A stretch of 22,315 nucleotides of DNA, from NCBI RefSeq assembly GCF_000331775.1, contig NZ_CAPJ01000386.1, forward strand, positions 1 through 22,315. Direction: 5' to 3'. The DNA is from Xanthomonas translucens pv. translucens DSM 18974 (GTDB lineage: Bacteria > Pseudomonadota > Gammaproteobacteria > Xanthomonadales > Xanthomonadaceae). Numbering within the stretch: position 1 is the stretch's first letter; every line of letters starts with the position of its first letter. This document shows, piece by piece, positions 1-7,404 of the stretch. Under the pieces are notes generated by a model. That model was not told the origin of the DNA, ran no database searches, and saw only the letters and a program-made list of their open reading frames with translations. The position numbers and the translations under genes are program-made.

Positions 1-2609
1 CGCTGGCCGCGCACACCGCCGGCTACGACGGCAGCGGCTATCGCATCGGCGTGGTCGACACCGGCGTGAACCGCAACCACCCGGCGCTGGCCGGCCGTGT
101 GGTGTCCAGCCTGATCTATGTCGATCCGGCCAAGAACAACGTCAACGTCGACGATGTCGACGGCCACGGCACCACGGTCGCGCAGCTGGCCGCGGGCAAG
201 GCGGTGGGCGCGTGGCCTGGCGGCATCGCGCCCGGCGCGCAGATCGTGTCGGCGCGCATCATCAGCGATACCTCGCCCGACGACGACGGCAGCGGCGAAG
301 GCAACCAGGCCAGCGGCGCGCTGGGCCTGGCCTCAGTGCACCAGGACCTGATCAACGCCGGGGTCAAGGTGATGAACAATTCCTGGGGCGGCATCTACTG
401 GACCGATCCGACCGCGACCAATGCGATCGCCGCCGAATACCGTCCGTTCGTGCTGAGCCATGGCGGGCTGGTGGTCTTCGCCGTCGGCAACGAAGCCAAG
501 GCCGATCCGTCGGACATCGCCGCGCTGCCCAGCCAGCCCGGCCCCGGCGGCAGCCATCCGGCGGCTGACCTGGAACGCGGCTGGCTGGTGGTGGCCGCGG
601 TGGATGCGAGCACCGGCAGCAAGCTGGAGTCGTATTCCAACGCCTGCGGCGTGGCCATGCACTACTGCCTGGTCGCGCCGGGCACGGAAGTGTTCGTCGA
701 TCCCAAGGCGACCACCGCCACCGCCAACCCGGGCTATTACTACGGCAGCGGCACGTCGTACGCGGCGCCGCTGGTCTCCGGCGCCGCGGCGCTGGTGTGG
801 CAGGCGTTTCCCTACTTCAGCAACGATCTGTTGCGGCAGACCCTGCTCGGCACCGCCACCGACCTGGGCACGCCCGGGGTGGATGCCACCTTCGGCTATG
901 GCCTGCTCAATGTCGGCAAGGCGGTGCTGGGGCCGGCCCGGTTCGACTGGGGCGACGTCAGCGTGTCCTTCAGCGGCAGCTCCACCTGGGCCAACGACAT
1001 CGCCGGCAGCGGCGGCCTGATCAAGCAGGGCAGCGGCACCTTGATCCTGAGCGGCACTCAGAACAGCTACAGCGGCGATACCCAGGTGCAGGCCGGCACG
1101 CTCAGCGCGGCCAGCCTGAGCTCCAATGTGGCGATCAGCAACGGCGCCACCTTCATCGGCACCGGGCCGCTGCGCGGCAACGTCAGCAATGCCGGCACCT
1201 TCCAGGTCGGCACCGCGGCATTGAGCCTGAGCGGCAACTACGTGCAGGCCAGCAACGGCCGGCTGGCGCTGCTGGTCGGCGACAAGCTCTCGGTGACCGG
1301 CACCGCGACGCTGCAGGGCGGCGCGCTGTACGTGCTCGGCAAGCGCGACTACGTGGTCAACAACACCGCCTACAAGGTGCTCGAAACCAGCGGGGGACTG
1401 AGCGGCACGTTCGCCTCGGTGACCACGCCGTCGAACGTGTTCCTGACCTCGTCGCTGTCCTACGACAGCAGCAGCGCGTCGATCACCGTGCAGGCGCTGA
1501 GCGTCACCGCCGCGGCGGCGAATTTCGGCAGCGTCACTGCCGCCACGCTGGCCTCGGCCACGCGGGTGGACGCGGCGTTCGCACAGCTTGATGCGCAGCT
1601 GCGCCGGGATCCGGCGACGGTGGATGCGTCGCTGCTGAAGGCGGCTGGCGCGGTACAGCAATCGCCGAGCGTGGCCGCGGCGGCGGCGACGCTGCGCAGC
1701 CTGTCCGGCCAAGCGCATGCGGCGGCCACCGCGATGACCTTCGACAGCATCGATCTGCAGCGGCGTGCGCTGTCCGGCCGCCTCGACAGCCTGGTCGCGC
1801 AACCGCGTGCGATCGGCGCGTGGAGCCAGCGCCTGGGCGACACCGGGCAGGGCAGTTTCGCCGGCAGCCAGTTCCAGCTCGACGGCTGGATGATGGGCCA
1901 GGACCTGCGCCTGGGCGAGCATGGCGTGGCCGGCTTCGCCTTCGGCGAGAGCCGTGCCGACGGTGGCGGCGACGGCGGTCTGGATCACAGCCGCGATCGC
2001 CAGGTACAGGGCCAGGCCTATCTCGGCGCGGTCGGCGGCAATGCCTACGCGCTGGCGCAGCTGGGTACCGGGCAGTACCGGCGCCAGCTGGACCGCGGCC
2101 TGCTGCTTGGCGATCGCGTCGCCGATGCGTCCAGCCGCTACGCCGGACGCTTCCTGTCCGGCAGCATGGAGGTCGGCTACCGCTTCGGGCGCGGCAAGGC
2201 GTCGCTGACCCCGTACCTCGGCGCCGACTACAGCCGCATCGACAGCGATGGCTTCCGCGAGCAGGGCGGCGACGGCTTCGGATTGATGGCCGCTGCGGCG
2301 TCTTCTTCGCGCAGCCAGACCCTGGCCGGCCTGCGTGCCGGTTACGGCGGCCGCGGCTGGTCGCTGCAGGGCTATGCCGAATGGCAGCAGACCCTGGCCG
2401 CGCAAGGGCTGCAGCGCCAGGCCAGCTTCGTCGGCGTGGATGCCTGGGCGCCGCTGGCGGATCTGCAGCCGGCGCGGTCGGGCGGGCTGTTCGGCGCCAG
2501 CCTGGACTGGCGCTGGGGCAGCAGTGCGCTGGGCGTCGGCTACGACCGGCGCTTCGGCCTGCGCGGCGACGATCATGCGCTGTCGCTGCGGTATCGGTTG
2601 GGGTTCTGA
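1..2609 (+). CDS. S8 serine protease autotransporter (5' partial)
   Basis: Subtilisin-like protease fused to an autotransporter beta-barrel, expected to cross the inner membrane by Sec and insert in the outer membrane. The frame is open from base 3, so the start codon and signal peptide lie upstream of the window; the GTG at 51 is an internal Val just before the catalytic Asp. The S8 triad is visible: Asp in VVDTG (57-59), His in DGHGTT (165-167) and Ser in GSGTSYAAP (756-758). After the protease comes a passenger repeat of the PATR type (GGLIKQGSGTLILSG, from about 1011), then a Gly/Ser-rich beta-helix-like stretch. The C-terminal barrel runs from about 1816 to the end, finishing RYRLGF with a terminal Phe as in outer-membrane proteins. 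868 residues are visible. The family is typical of Xanthomonas and Stenotrophomonas extracellular or surface proteases. Substrate is unknown. Confidence 0.93.
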   Translation, partial: LAAHTAGYDGSGYRIGVVDTGVNRNHPALAGRVVSSLIYVDPAKNNVNVDDVDGHGTTVAQLAAGKAVGAWPGGIAPGAQIVSARIISDTSPDDDGSGEGNQASGALGLASVHQDLINAGVKVMNNSWGGIYWTDPTATNAIAAEYRPFVLSHGGLVVFAVGNEAKADPSDIAALPSQPGPGGSHPAADLERGWLVVAAVDASTGSKLESYSNACGVAMHYCLVAPGTEVFVDPKATTATANPGYYYGSGTSYAAPLVSGAAALVWQAFPYFSNDLLRQTLLGTATDLGTPGVDATFGYGLLNVGKAVLGPARFDWGDVSVSFSGSSTWANDIAGSGGLIKQGSGTLILSGTQNSYSGDTQVQAGTLSAASLSSNVAISNGATFIGTGPLRGNVSNAGTFQVGTAALSLSGNYVQASNGRLALLVGDKLSVTGTATLQGGALYVLGKRDYVVNNTAYKVLETSGGLSGTFASVTTPSNVFLTSSLSYDSSSASITVQALSVTAAAANFGSVTAATLASATRVDAAFAQLDAQLRRDPATVDASLLKAAGAVQQSPSVAAAAATLRSLSGQAHAAATAMTFDSIDLQRRALSGRLDSLVAQPRAIGAWSQRLGDTGQGSFAGSQFQLDGWMMGQDLRLGEHGVAGFAFGESRADGGGDGGLDHSRDRQVQGQAYLGAVGGNAYALAQLGTGQYRRQLDRGLLLGDRVADASSRYAGRFLSGSMEVGYRFGRGKASLTPYLGADYSRIDSDGFREQGGDGFGLMAAAASSSRSQTLAGLRAGYGGRGWSLQGYAEWQQTLAAQGLQRQASFVGVDAWAPLADLQPARSGGLFGASLDWRWGSSALGVGYDRRFGLRGDDHALSLRYRLGF

Positions 2610-2701
2610 TGCGGTGCGCGCGTGCTGCGGCCCGCGCTTTGTTGACAGGGGAGGCTGCGGCCTCGGCGCGCTGAGGCGGCGTTGGGTTTCTCTCTTCGCT
2701 T

Positions 2702-2784
2702 GTCGCGGCTGAAGCCGCCTACAGGGGTAGTCGGGCTCGGTGATGCCGTTCCTGCTTTTGTAGGAGGGACTTCGGCCCCGATGC
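2702..2784. repeat. GTAG-type REP pair, unit 1
   Basis: A composite of two oppositely oriented REP-like hairpins. The minus-strand half is 2702-2722, containing the palindrome GCGGCT-GA-AGCCGC (2705-2718) followed by CTAC, i.e. GTAG when read on the minus strand. The plus-strand half starts with GTAG at 2760 and has the imperfect hairpin GGGACTTCGGCCC (2766-2778). A spacer of about 37 bases separates them. The unit recurs 115 bases downstream. The architecture matches GTAG-headed REP/BIME elements known in Xanthomonas and Stenotrophomonas. Confidence 0.75.
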
Positions 2785-2816
2785 GTTTGGATTGCGGCAG
2801 GATATGAACTTCGTTC

Positions 2817-2902
2817 GTCGCGGCTGAAGCCGCTGCTACAGAGGGTATTCGGCCTGCTGATGGCGTGCCGGCTTTTGTGGGAGGGACTTCAGTCCCGACG
2901 CG
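2817..2902. repeat. GTAG-type REP pair, unit 2
   Basis: Second copy of the composite in the same orientation. The left half carries the same GCGGCT-GA-AGCCGC palindrome ending in CTAC at 2836-2839. The right half begins GTGG at 2877 instead of GTAG and has a perfect hairpin GGGACT-TC-AGTCCC (2884-2897). The spacer resembles that of unit 1 (a tgatg.cgt.cc.gcttttgt pattern), so the two units look like a tandem duplication rather than independent insertions. Confidence 0.75.
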
Positions 2903-2933
2903 CTGTGCTCGGGAGGTGCTGCTCCTCGCTCGC

Positions 2934-4034
2934 CTACTCGCCGCGCAGATGCCCCATGGAGCGCGGGGCGGTGCGGCCCAGCGGCAGCTTGAGCTTGCCG
3001 ATGGCGTGCATGCGCGCTTCGGCGATGCGGTCGGCGGCCTGCTGCGGCGGGATGTTGTCGCGTTCGGACAGGTCGAAGATCTTGCCCAGGTTGTGGTACA
3101 GGCTGCGGATCAGGCGCATCGCGCGTTCGCGGTTGTAGCCGTCGATCTCCAGCGACACGTTCATCACCCCGCCGGCGTTGACCGCGTAGTCCGGGGCATA
3201 GAGGATGCCGCGGCGGTGCAGTTCTTCGCCCACGGCGGCGTTGGCCAGCTGGTTGTTGGCGGTGCCGCAGATGATCTTCGCCTTCAGCCGCGGCAGGGTG
3301 GCTTCGTCGATCGCGCTTTCCAGCGCACACGGCGCCAGCACGTCGGCGGCCACGTCGTAGATCTCGTCCGGCTTGACCGCCTCGGCGCCGTATTCGGCGA
3401 CCGCGCGATCCACCAGCGCCTGGTCCAGATCGGTGACGTACAGCTTGGCGCCGCGTTCCTTCAGCAGCTTCGCCAGCTCCATGCCGATGTGGCCCAGGCC
3501 CTGCACGGCGATGCTGGCCTTGCCGATTTCCTCGTGGCCGAGCTTGCGCTGCAGCGAGGCCATCAGCGCCTGCAGCGCGCCATAGGCGGTGAACGGAGCC
3601 GGATCGCCGGAGCCGCCGTGCACCTGGTGCACGCCGGTGACGTATTCGGTCTCCAGGTAGATCTGTTCCATGTCGTTGACGTCGGTGCCGACGTCCTCGG
3701 CGGTGATGTAGCGCCCGCCCAGCGAATCCACGTAGCGGCCGAAGGCGCGGAACAGCGCCTCGGACTTGTCGGCCTTGGGATCGCCGATGATCACCGCCTT
3801 GCCGCCGCCGATGTTCAGCCCGGCCAGCGCGTTCTTGTAGGTCATCGTGCGGCTGAGCCGCAGCGCGTCGTGCAGCGCGGCCTCGGTGTTGGCGTAGGGG
3901 CGCATGCGCACACCGCCCAGCGCGGGGCCGAGCACGGTGTTGTGGATGGCGATGATCGCCTGCAGGCCCATGTCGCGGTTGTTGCAGAAGACGACTTGTT
4001 CGTGGCCGGTGGTGGCTAGCGTTTCGAAAAGCAT
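2934..4034 (-). CDS. Leucine (Glu/Leu/Phe/Val) dehydrogenase
   Basis: Predicted cytosolic NAD-dependent oxidative deaminase of branched-chain amino acids, giving 2-oxoacids plus ammonium. The protein is 366 residues from the ATG at 4034, the usual length for leucine dehydrogenase. It has the family signature GLNIGGGKAVIIGDP (about 72-86) with the catalytic Lys at 79 and a second conserved Lys at 67. The Rossmann dinucleotide motif QGLGHIG is at 178-184 and the conserved ICGTANNQL at about 255-263. I chose ATG 4034 because GGAG sits five bases upstream and the protein then begins MLFETLATTGHEQV as in relatives. The upstream GTG at 4067 has no such site. The gene stands alone, downstream of the 3' end of the S53 protease on the same strand. 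Exact amino-acid preference cannot be read from sequence. Confidence 0.92.
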   Translation of the reverse strand: MLFETLATTGHEQVVFCNNRDMGLQAIIAIHNTVLGPALGGVRMRPYANTEAALHDALRLSRTMTYKNALAGLNIGGGKAVIIGDPKADKSEALFRAFGRYVDSLGGRYITAEDVGTDVNDMEQIYLETEYVTGVHQVHGGSGDPAPFTAYGALQALMASLQRKLGHEEIGKASIAVQGLGHIGMELAKLLKERGAKLYVTDLDQALVDRAVAEYGAEAVKPDEIYDVAADVLAPCALESAIDEATLPRLKAKIICGTANNQLANAAVGEELHRRGILYAPDYAVNAGGVMNVSLEIDGYNRERAMRLIRSLYHNLGKIFDLSERDNIPPQQAADRIAEARMHAIGKLKLPLGRTAPRSMGHLRGE

Positions 4035-4071
4035 GGGGGCTCCGCTGGCGTTGCAGGTGTGGGACACCTTA

Positions 4072-4129
4072 GTTCCAGGAACGTCCTAGTGAGGGTGCGC
4101 AAAACGAAAAACGCGACGGGTTCCGGAAC
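4072..4129. promoter_or_regulatory. Paired GTTCC/GGAAC palindromes upstream of the dehydrogenase
   Basis: Two palindromes built from the same half-site lie in the leader or promoter region of the dehydrogenase gene: GTTCC-A-GGAAC at 4072-4082 and GTTCCGGAAC at 4120-4129, with centres about 47-48 bases apart. The shared half-site and location suggest paired operators for a dimeric regulator. No regulator is identified and I could not assign a convincing -35/-10. Confidence 0.35.
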
Positions 4130-4282
4130 GGGTCCTGATCGTCGCGATGGGCGCATTTTAAAGCAATTGTCGGCGCGTCGCGCAGCGGTGCGGGCCTGGG
4201 CGCCGGCCCTGCCTTACAAGCATCTCGGCACCATCTGCGACGCCGGTCAGGCGCCGCGGACGGTTTTGTCGGCCGTGCCGGC

Positions 4283-5857
4283 TCAACCGGTGGGGGTGAT
4301 CGCTGGCTTCGCGCCTGGCCCGGCGCCGAGCGCAGCGGCGATGCGCCCGCCGTCGGGGACGCCCAGGCCGGTGCAGGCATCCCAGCCGGGGCTGGCAACG
4401 AAGCCACCGTTGCCGCCGTCGACGATGTCGCGACAGACATCGGCAACCGCGTACAGCCGTGGCGGCAGGAACACGCGGCGGCCGCCGTTCAGGCCATAGA
4501 CCCGCGCCAGCAGCGCCGCCCACACAGGCGCGGCGGCGCTGGTGCCGCCCATGACCGCCGGGCGCCCATCGATGTGCACGTAGTAGCCGGTTTCGGCGTC
4601 GGCATTGGCGGCCACGTCCGGCACCCCGCGCATGCTCAACGGCTGCGCCGTCTGCTGTGTGCCGTGCAACGTCAGGGCCTGCTGCCAGCGCGGCCGCGCG
4701 AACACCCGGCTCTGGCCGCCGCCGGTGCCTGACCAGGCCTGTTCGTGTTGCGCCTGCACGTCGACCTGCAAGCGAGTGCCGCCACAGGCCAGCACGAACG
4801 GGCTGGACGCCGGGAAGCACACGTTCAGGCCGGGCTGGCCGTCGCTGGCGCCGTCGTCGCCAGAGGCGATACAGACGGTGATGCCCATCAGCGCGGCAGC
4901 CTGTAGCGCACGGTTGTAGGCTGCGCGCGACTGCGCCGTCCACAGCGTCTCGGTGAAGCCCCAACTGATTGCGATGACGTCGGGCGCATGCGCGCGATCG
5001 TGGATGGCGCTGACGATGGCTTCGAGGAAACCGTTGTCGGTGTTGGGTGCGAAGTACACCACTAGCTTTGCGCCCGGAGCGATGGCGCCGGCGATCTGCA
5101 CGTCCATCTGCACCTCGATGTCGGCCTTGCGCCCCTGTCCGCCTGGCTGGTTGCGCGCACCGGCCAGCAGCACATCGACGATCTGCGGCATCGGCAGCCC
5201 GAGTTCGGTGAAATAGGCGGCCAGCTGCGCCCGCTCGTAGCCGCCGCCCAGCGCGATGATGCCGATGCACTGACCGGCGCCGTCGTGCTCGGGAAAACCG
5301 TACAGTTCGGCCAGCTGCGGCGGCGTGTAGCGGGCGATGGGCGCAGCGGCGCCTGCGGGTGCCGGTGCGTCCTGCGCCTGCGGCAGGGTGTGAGCCTGCG
5401 GGCGATCGTCCAGGCCGAGCACCGCGCTCACCACGCCGTGCAGAGCGGTGGGGATCGACACCGCGCCGGTACGCCCACGGTAGCGCAAGTCGTCCTTGCG
5501 GTAGTCGCGCAGGTCCACCTGGAACGCGCGGTCGAACTGCTGCACGCTGCCTTCCAGGATCGCCACGCCGGCATGCGCCAACGTCTGCTCCATGCTCAGG
5601 CCATGCTGCGTGGCGAATGCCTCGACCGCGCGCAGGTCATCGGCAGCGGCGGCGAAGCGCGTGGCGAAGGCATCGCGCGACAGCGGCGCGGGCAGCTCGT
5701 CGCCGGCGGTATCGAGCAAGCGCGCTGCGGCCGCGTCCAGTTCGGGCTGGCGCAGCGCCAGCAACACACGCAGGCGATGCGCGGCCGGAAACTTGCCTGC
5801 ATCGGTGCAGCCGGGCAGGGGGCTGCGCTCACTGCCGCGAAGAATCTGATAGTCCAT
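4283..5857 (-). CDS. S53 family peptidase (sedolisin, kumamolisin-like)
   Basis: Serine-carboxyl peptidase of 524 residues, active at acidic pH in characterised relatives. Residues about 25-155 form the pro-kumamolisin activation domain, a Pro/Ala linker follows (about 158-174), and the catalytic domain starts near YTPPQLAELYGF (177-188). Aligned from memory with kumamolisin, the catalytic residues are Glu248 and Asp252 (IEVQMD), Asp334 (SGDDG, oxyanion) and Ser440 (GGTSAAAP). The C-terminal Ca-site region (RDIVDGGNGGF and GWDACTGLG) is present. No classical signal peptide is visible; kumamolisin also lacks an obvious one, so location is open. Start is ATG 5857 with AGGA six bases upstream and a good -10 box 30 bases upstream. 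It appears monocistronic. Family and active site are secure; substrate is unknown. Confidence 0.93.
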   Translation of the reverse strand: MDYQILRGSERSPLPGCTDAGKFPAAHRLRVLLALRQPELDAAAARLLDTAGDELPAPLSRDAFATRFAAAADDLRAVEAFATQHGLSMEQTLAHAGVAILEGSVQQFDRAFQVDLRDYRKDDLRYRGRTGAVSIPTALHGVVSAVLGLDDRPQAHTLPQAQDAPAPAGAAAPIARYTPPQLAELYGFPEHDGAGQCIGIIALGGGYERAQLAAYFTELGLPMPQIVDVLLAGARNQPGGQGRKADIEVQMDVQIAGAIAPGAKLVVYFAPNTDNGFLEAIVSAIHDRAHAPDVIAISWGFTETLWTAQSRAAYNRALQAAALMGITVCIASGDDGASDGQPGLNVCFPASSPFVLACGGTRLQVDVQAQHEQAWSGTGGGQSRVFARPRWQQALTLHGTQQTAQPLSMRGVPDVAANADAETGYYVHIDGRPAVMGGTSAAAPVWAALLARVYGLNGGRRVFLPPRLYAVADVCRDIVDGGNGGFVASPGWDACTGLGVPDGGRIAAALGAGPGAKPAITPTG

Positions 5858-5887
5858 GTGGTGTCCTTGCTGTGGGAAGTGGCGGCG

Positions 5888-5893
5888 AGTATA
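5888..5893 (-). promoter_or_regulatory. Putative -10 box for the S53 peptidase gene
   Basis: Read on the minus strand, TATACT matches the sigma70 -10 consensus at five of six positions and lies 30 bases upstream of the ATG at 5857. The -35 position at 17-base spacing (CAGCCG) is poor, so this is either a weak or activator-dependent promoter or a chance match. Confidence 0.4.
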
Positions 5894-6042
5894 GGCAGTG
5901 CCGTTCTCGGCGGCTGCGCACGCCCCGCGTGGGGTTTGCTTGGCTTCATGTCGCGACGCGCTTGCAGTTCACATGCGCATGCTGCTGGCGTCGCGCGACA
6001 GTTTCGCGATGGCAGGTGGCGGTCGCGGTTGACGGGTAGCGG

Positions 6043-6600
6043 TCAACGAGCGGGCCGATCGTCGGCGAAGAGCGCTGCGGCTGCTTTCGCTCCGAGCAGG
6101 CGTTCGCGCAGCGCACGCGAATTCTGCGCCCGCTGTTGCGTATCGGCGCCATGTGGCGGGCCAGCGGCCTCGGCCTGCAGGTAAGCGGCGTAGCGATCGA
6201 ACCAGGCAAGCACCTGCTGTGCCTGTGCGGCGGGCATGGCGGCGGCGAGATCGTCATCCAGGTGCCGGCGCTGGGTCGCCAGCGCCGGTGCGTCCAGCGC
6301 GCTTAGGTAGCGATCCAGATAGCGCCGCAAGGCCGGGTCCGGCAGCAACTGGCCCTGGCCGTTGAAATGGGGTGCGTCGCCGATGCTGGCGGCCGTGGGT
6401 GCGGCCGGCACGCTGGCGCTGATGGGCGCGGCGGGTCTGCGCGCCGCGAGCGCGACTGCGGTGTGGCCGATGGCGTCGCCGAGTCTGCGGGCCGAGGCTG
6501 CGTCGGTGGGCCGTTCGCGCCAGGCGGCCACGCTGGCGATCGCCACCGCCACCACGGTGATCGCGATCGCATAGGTTCCCGGCGGCGCACGCCACGGCAT
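6043..6600 (-). pseudogene. Truncated lipase chaperone (LifO/Lif-like), probable remnant
   Basis: Resembles the N-terminal half of the membrane-anchored foldase that activates secreted lipases in the periplasm. Residues 9-27 form one membrane anchor, followed by an Ala/Pro-rich linker. GQLLPDPALRRYLDRYLSAL (about 83-102) matches the family region around the RxxFDY motif, but here Phe is Leu95 and Tyr is Arg97. The FDRYAAYLQA (134-143) and RALRERLLGAKAAAALF (162-178) helices follow. The frame stops at 185 residues, against about 340 usual, so the second mini-domain is absent, and no convincing continuation exists in the other two frames downstream. The lipase gene that normally precedes it is absent. 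The start at ATG 6600 has no clear ribosome-binding site. Could be a decayed gene or a divergent short protein. Confidence 0.6.
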
Positions 6601-6729
6601 CGCTAGCGACCCAGGCGCAGCGGGCGTGGGCTGCGCGCGAGCGGCGCGGTCCCGGCGCTCGCGCGCGCGGCAGGGGCACCCGGCAACGCCGGGAAGGACG
6701 CATGCGATCGCGAATGCCTGGACATGCGT

Positions 6730-6741
6730 GTTCTCGAGAAC
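6730..6741. promoter_or_regulatory. Perfect 12-base palindrome
   Basis: GTTCTCGAGAAC is a perfect palindrome in the 256-base gap upstream of the lipase chaperone remnant and downstream of the WXXGXW gene. It has the size of an operator, but nothing ties it to a known regulator. The rest of this gap (6601-6856) shows a CCAGG-type short tandem repeat near 6837-6851 and no credible gene. Confidence 0.25.
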
Positions 6742-6856
6742 CGGCCGGGTGCGGCGATACCCACACTATCGCAAAGCGGGGTAGGGCGGTCACGTCGCCG
6801 CGCAGCACGTCGGCGGCAGCGCCGGCCGCCGACGCCAGGCCAGGCCAGGCCACGCG

Positions 6857-7174
6857 CTAGCGGTGCCGCCAATAGCCGTCATGGAAGCGATAGCCCGGGC
6901 CACGATGTTCCCAACGCGGGCCGACGTAGACATAGCCAGGGCGTTCGACCACGTAGCGGCCGCCGACCCAGACATGGCGGCGCCCGTTCCAATGCCAGTA
7001 GCCCGGTGTCCAGACGTAGCCCGGTCGCACCACCACGCGTTCGAAGCGCGGCGGTGGCGGTGCGCTCTGCACCGACAGTTCCAGCGCCGGGCGCGCCTGC
7101 GCGGGCGCAGCCAGCAGGCCGCCGGCGAGCGCGCTGCCGAGCAGCGAGGCCAGCAGCAAAGGACGAATGGACAT
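6857..7174 (-). CDS. Exported WXXGXW-repeat small protein
   Basis: Small secreted or periplasmic protein of 105 residues. It starts with a clear Sec signal peptide (MSIRPLLLASLLGSALAGG..., predicted cut after AQA near residue 27). The mature part of about 78 residues is rich in Tyr, Trp, Gly, Arg and His, with repeats such as YVWTPGYW, HVWVGGRY and FHDGYW, as in the WXXGXW (YXWGXG-like) repeat family. I chose ATG 7174 because GGAG lies six bases upstream (GGAGAATCGC-ATG) and the signal peptide begins there; extension to 7264 adds a peptide with no sensible features. Function of the family is unknown. It is divergent from icmF with 230 bases between the starts. Confidence 0.85.
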   Translation of the reverse strand: MSIRPLLLASLLGSALAGGLLAAPAQARPALELSVQSAPPPPRFERVVVRPGYVWTPGYWHWNGRRHVWVGGRYVVERPGYVYVGPRWEHRGPGYRFHDGYWRHR

Positions 7175-7346
7175 GCGATTCTCCAGGGACATCGGCGGTA
7201 TGCCGACACCAACGCAAACGCGGCAGGCGGCGTCGCTGTTGACGCGCCGCGCCGTCGCATTCATCTAGCGGGTAGCTGGCGTCCGTGGCGCGACGTTGCC
7301 GCCTAGTTGCCGACGGCGCGATCGCCGCCGCATGTTGCAGCGCAAC

Positions 7347-7375
7347 CTGCCCGTGCTGCACGGGCCACCTAGAAT
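7347..7375 (+). promoter_or_regulatory. Putative icmF promoter with an operator-like palindrome
   Basis: TAGAAT at 7370-7375 is a good -10 candidate 29 bases upstream of the icmF ATG. At 17-base spacing the -35 position reads CTGCCC, a weak match. Within the spacer lies a perfect inverted repeat CCCGTG-CTG-CACGGG (7350-7364). A repressor bound there would block RNA polymerase. TetR-type repressors often control acyl-CoA metabolism, but no regulator is encoded nearby. Confidence 0.35.
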
Positions 7376-7404
7376 CGCGGCATTCTCTTGCCGATGTCGT
7401 CCCG

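Larger units (their letters stand above)
2610..2933. other. Intergenic region with two REP pairs
   Basis: This 324-base gap lies between the convergent 3' ends of the autotransporter (+) and the amino-acid dehydrogenase (-). It holds two REP-type palindrome pairs, listed separately, and no ORF with a credible start. I see no U-rich intrinsic terminator. The palindromes could act as bidirectional transcript ends, which is inference. Confidence 0.7.

Noticed and set aside
333..2576. 747-codon open frame on the minus strand opposite the autotransporter
   Set aside because: Mirror frame caused by high third-position GC. Its translation is Ala/Arg/Gln-rich with no domain, and the plus frame holds clear S8 and barrel motifs.
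5923..5934. CCCC-GCGT-GGGG hairpin as a terminator
   Set aside because: Only a four-base stem, with a short TTT on the plus strand where no plus-strand gene ends; too weak to call.
6603..6872. 89-codon minus-strand frame upstream of the chaperone remnant, considered as a lipase remnant
   Set aside because: Arg/Ala-rich, no GxSxG or other lipase feature, and no ribosome-binding site. Left as noncoding.
7285..7404. Extended N-terminus of IcmF
   Set aside because: The extra 40 residues are Cys/Arg-rich and overlap the putative promoter and palindrome. The B12 domain begins just after ATG 7405.
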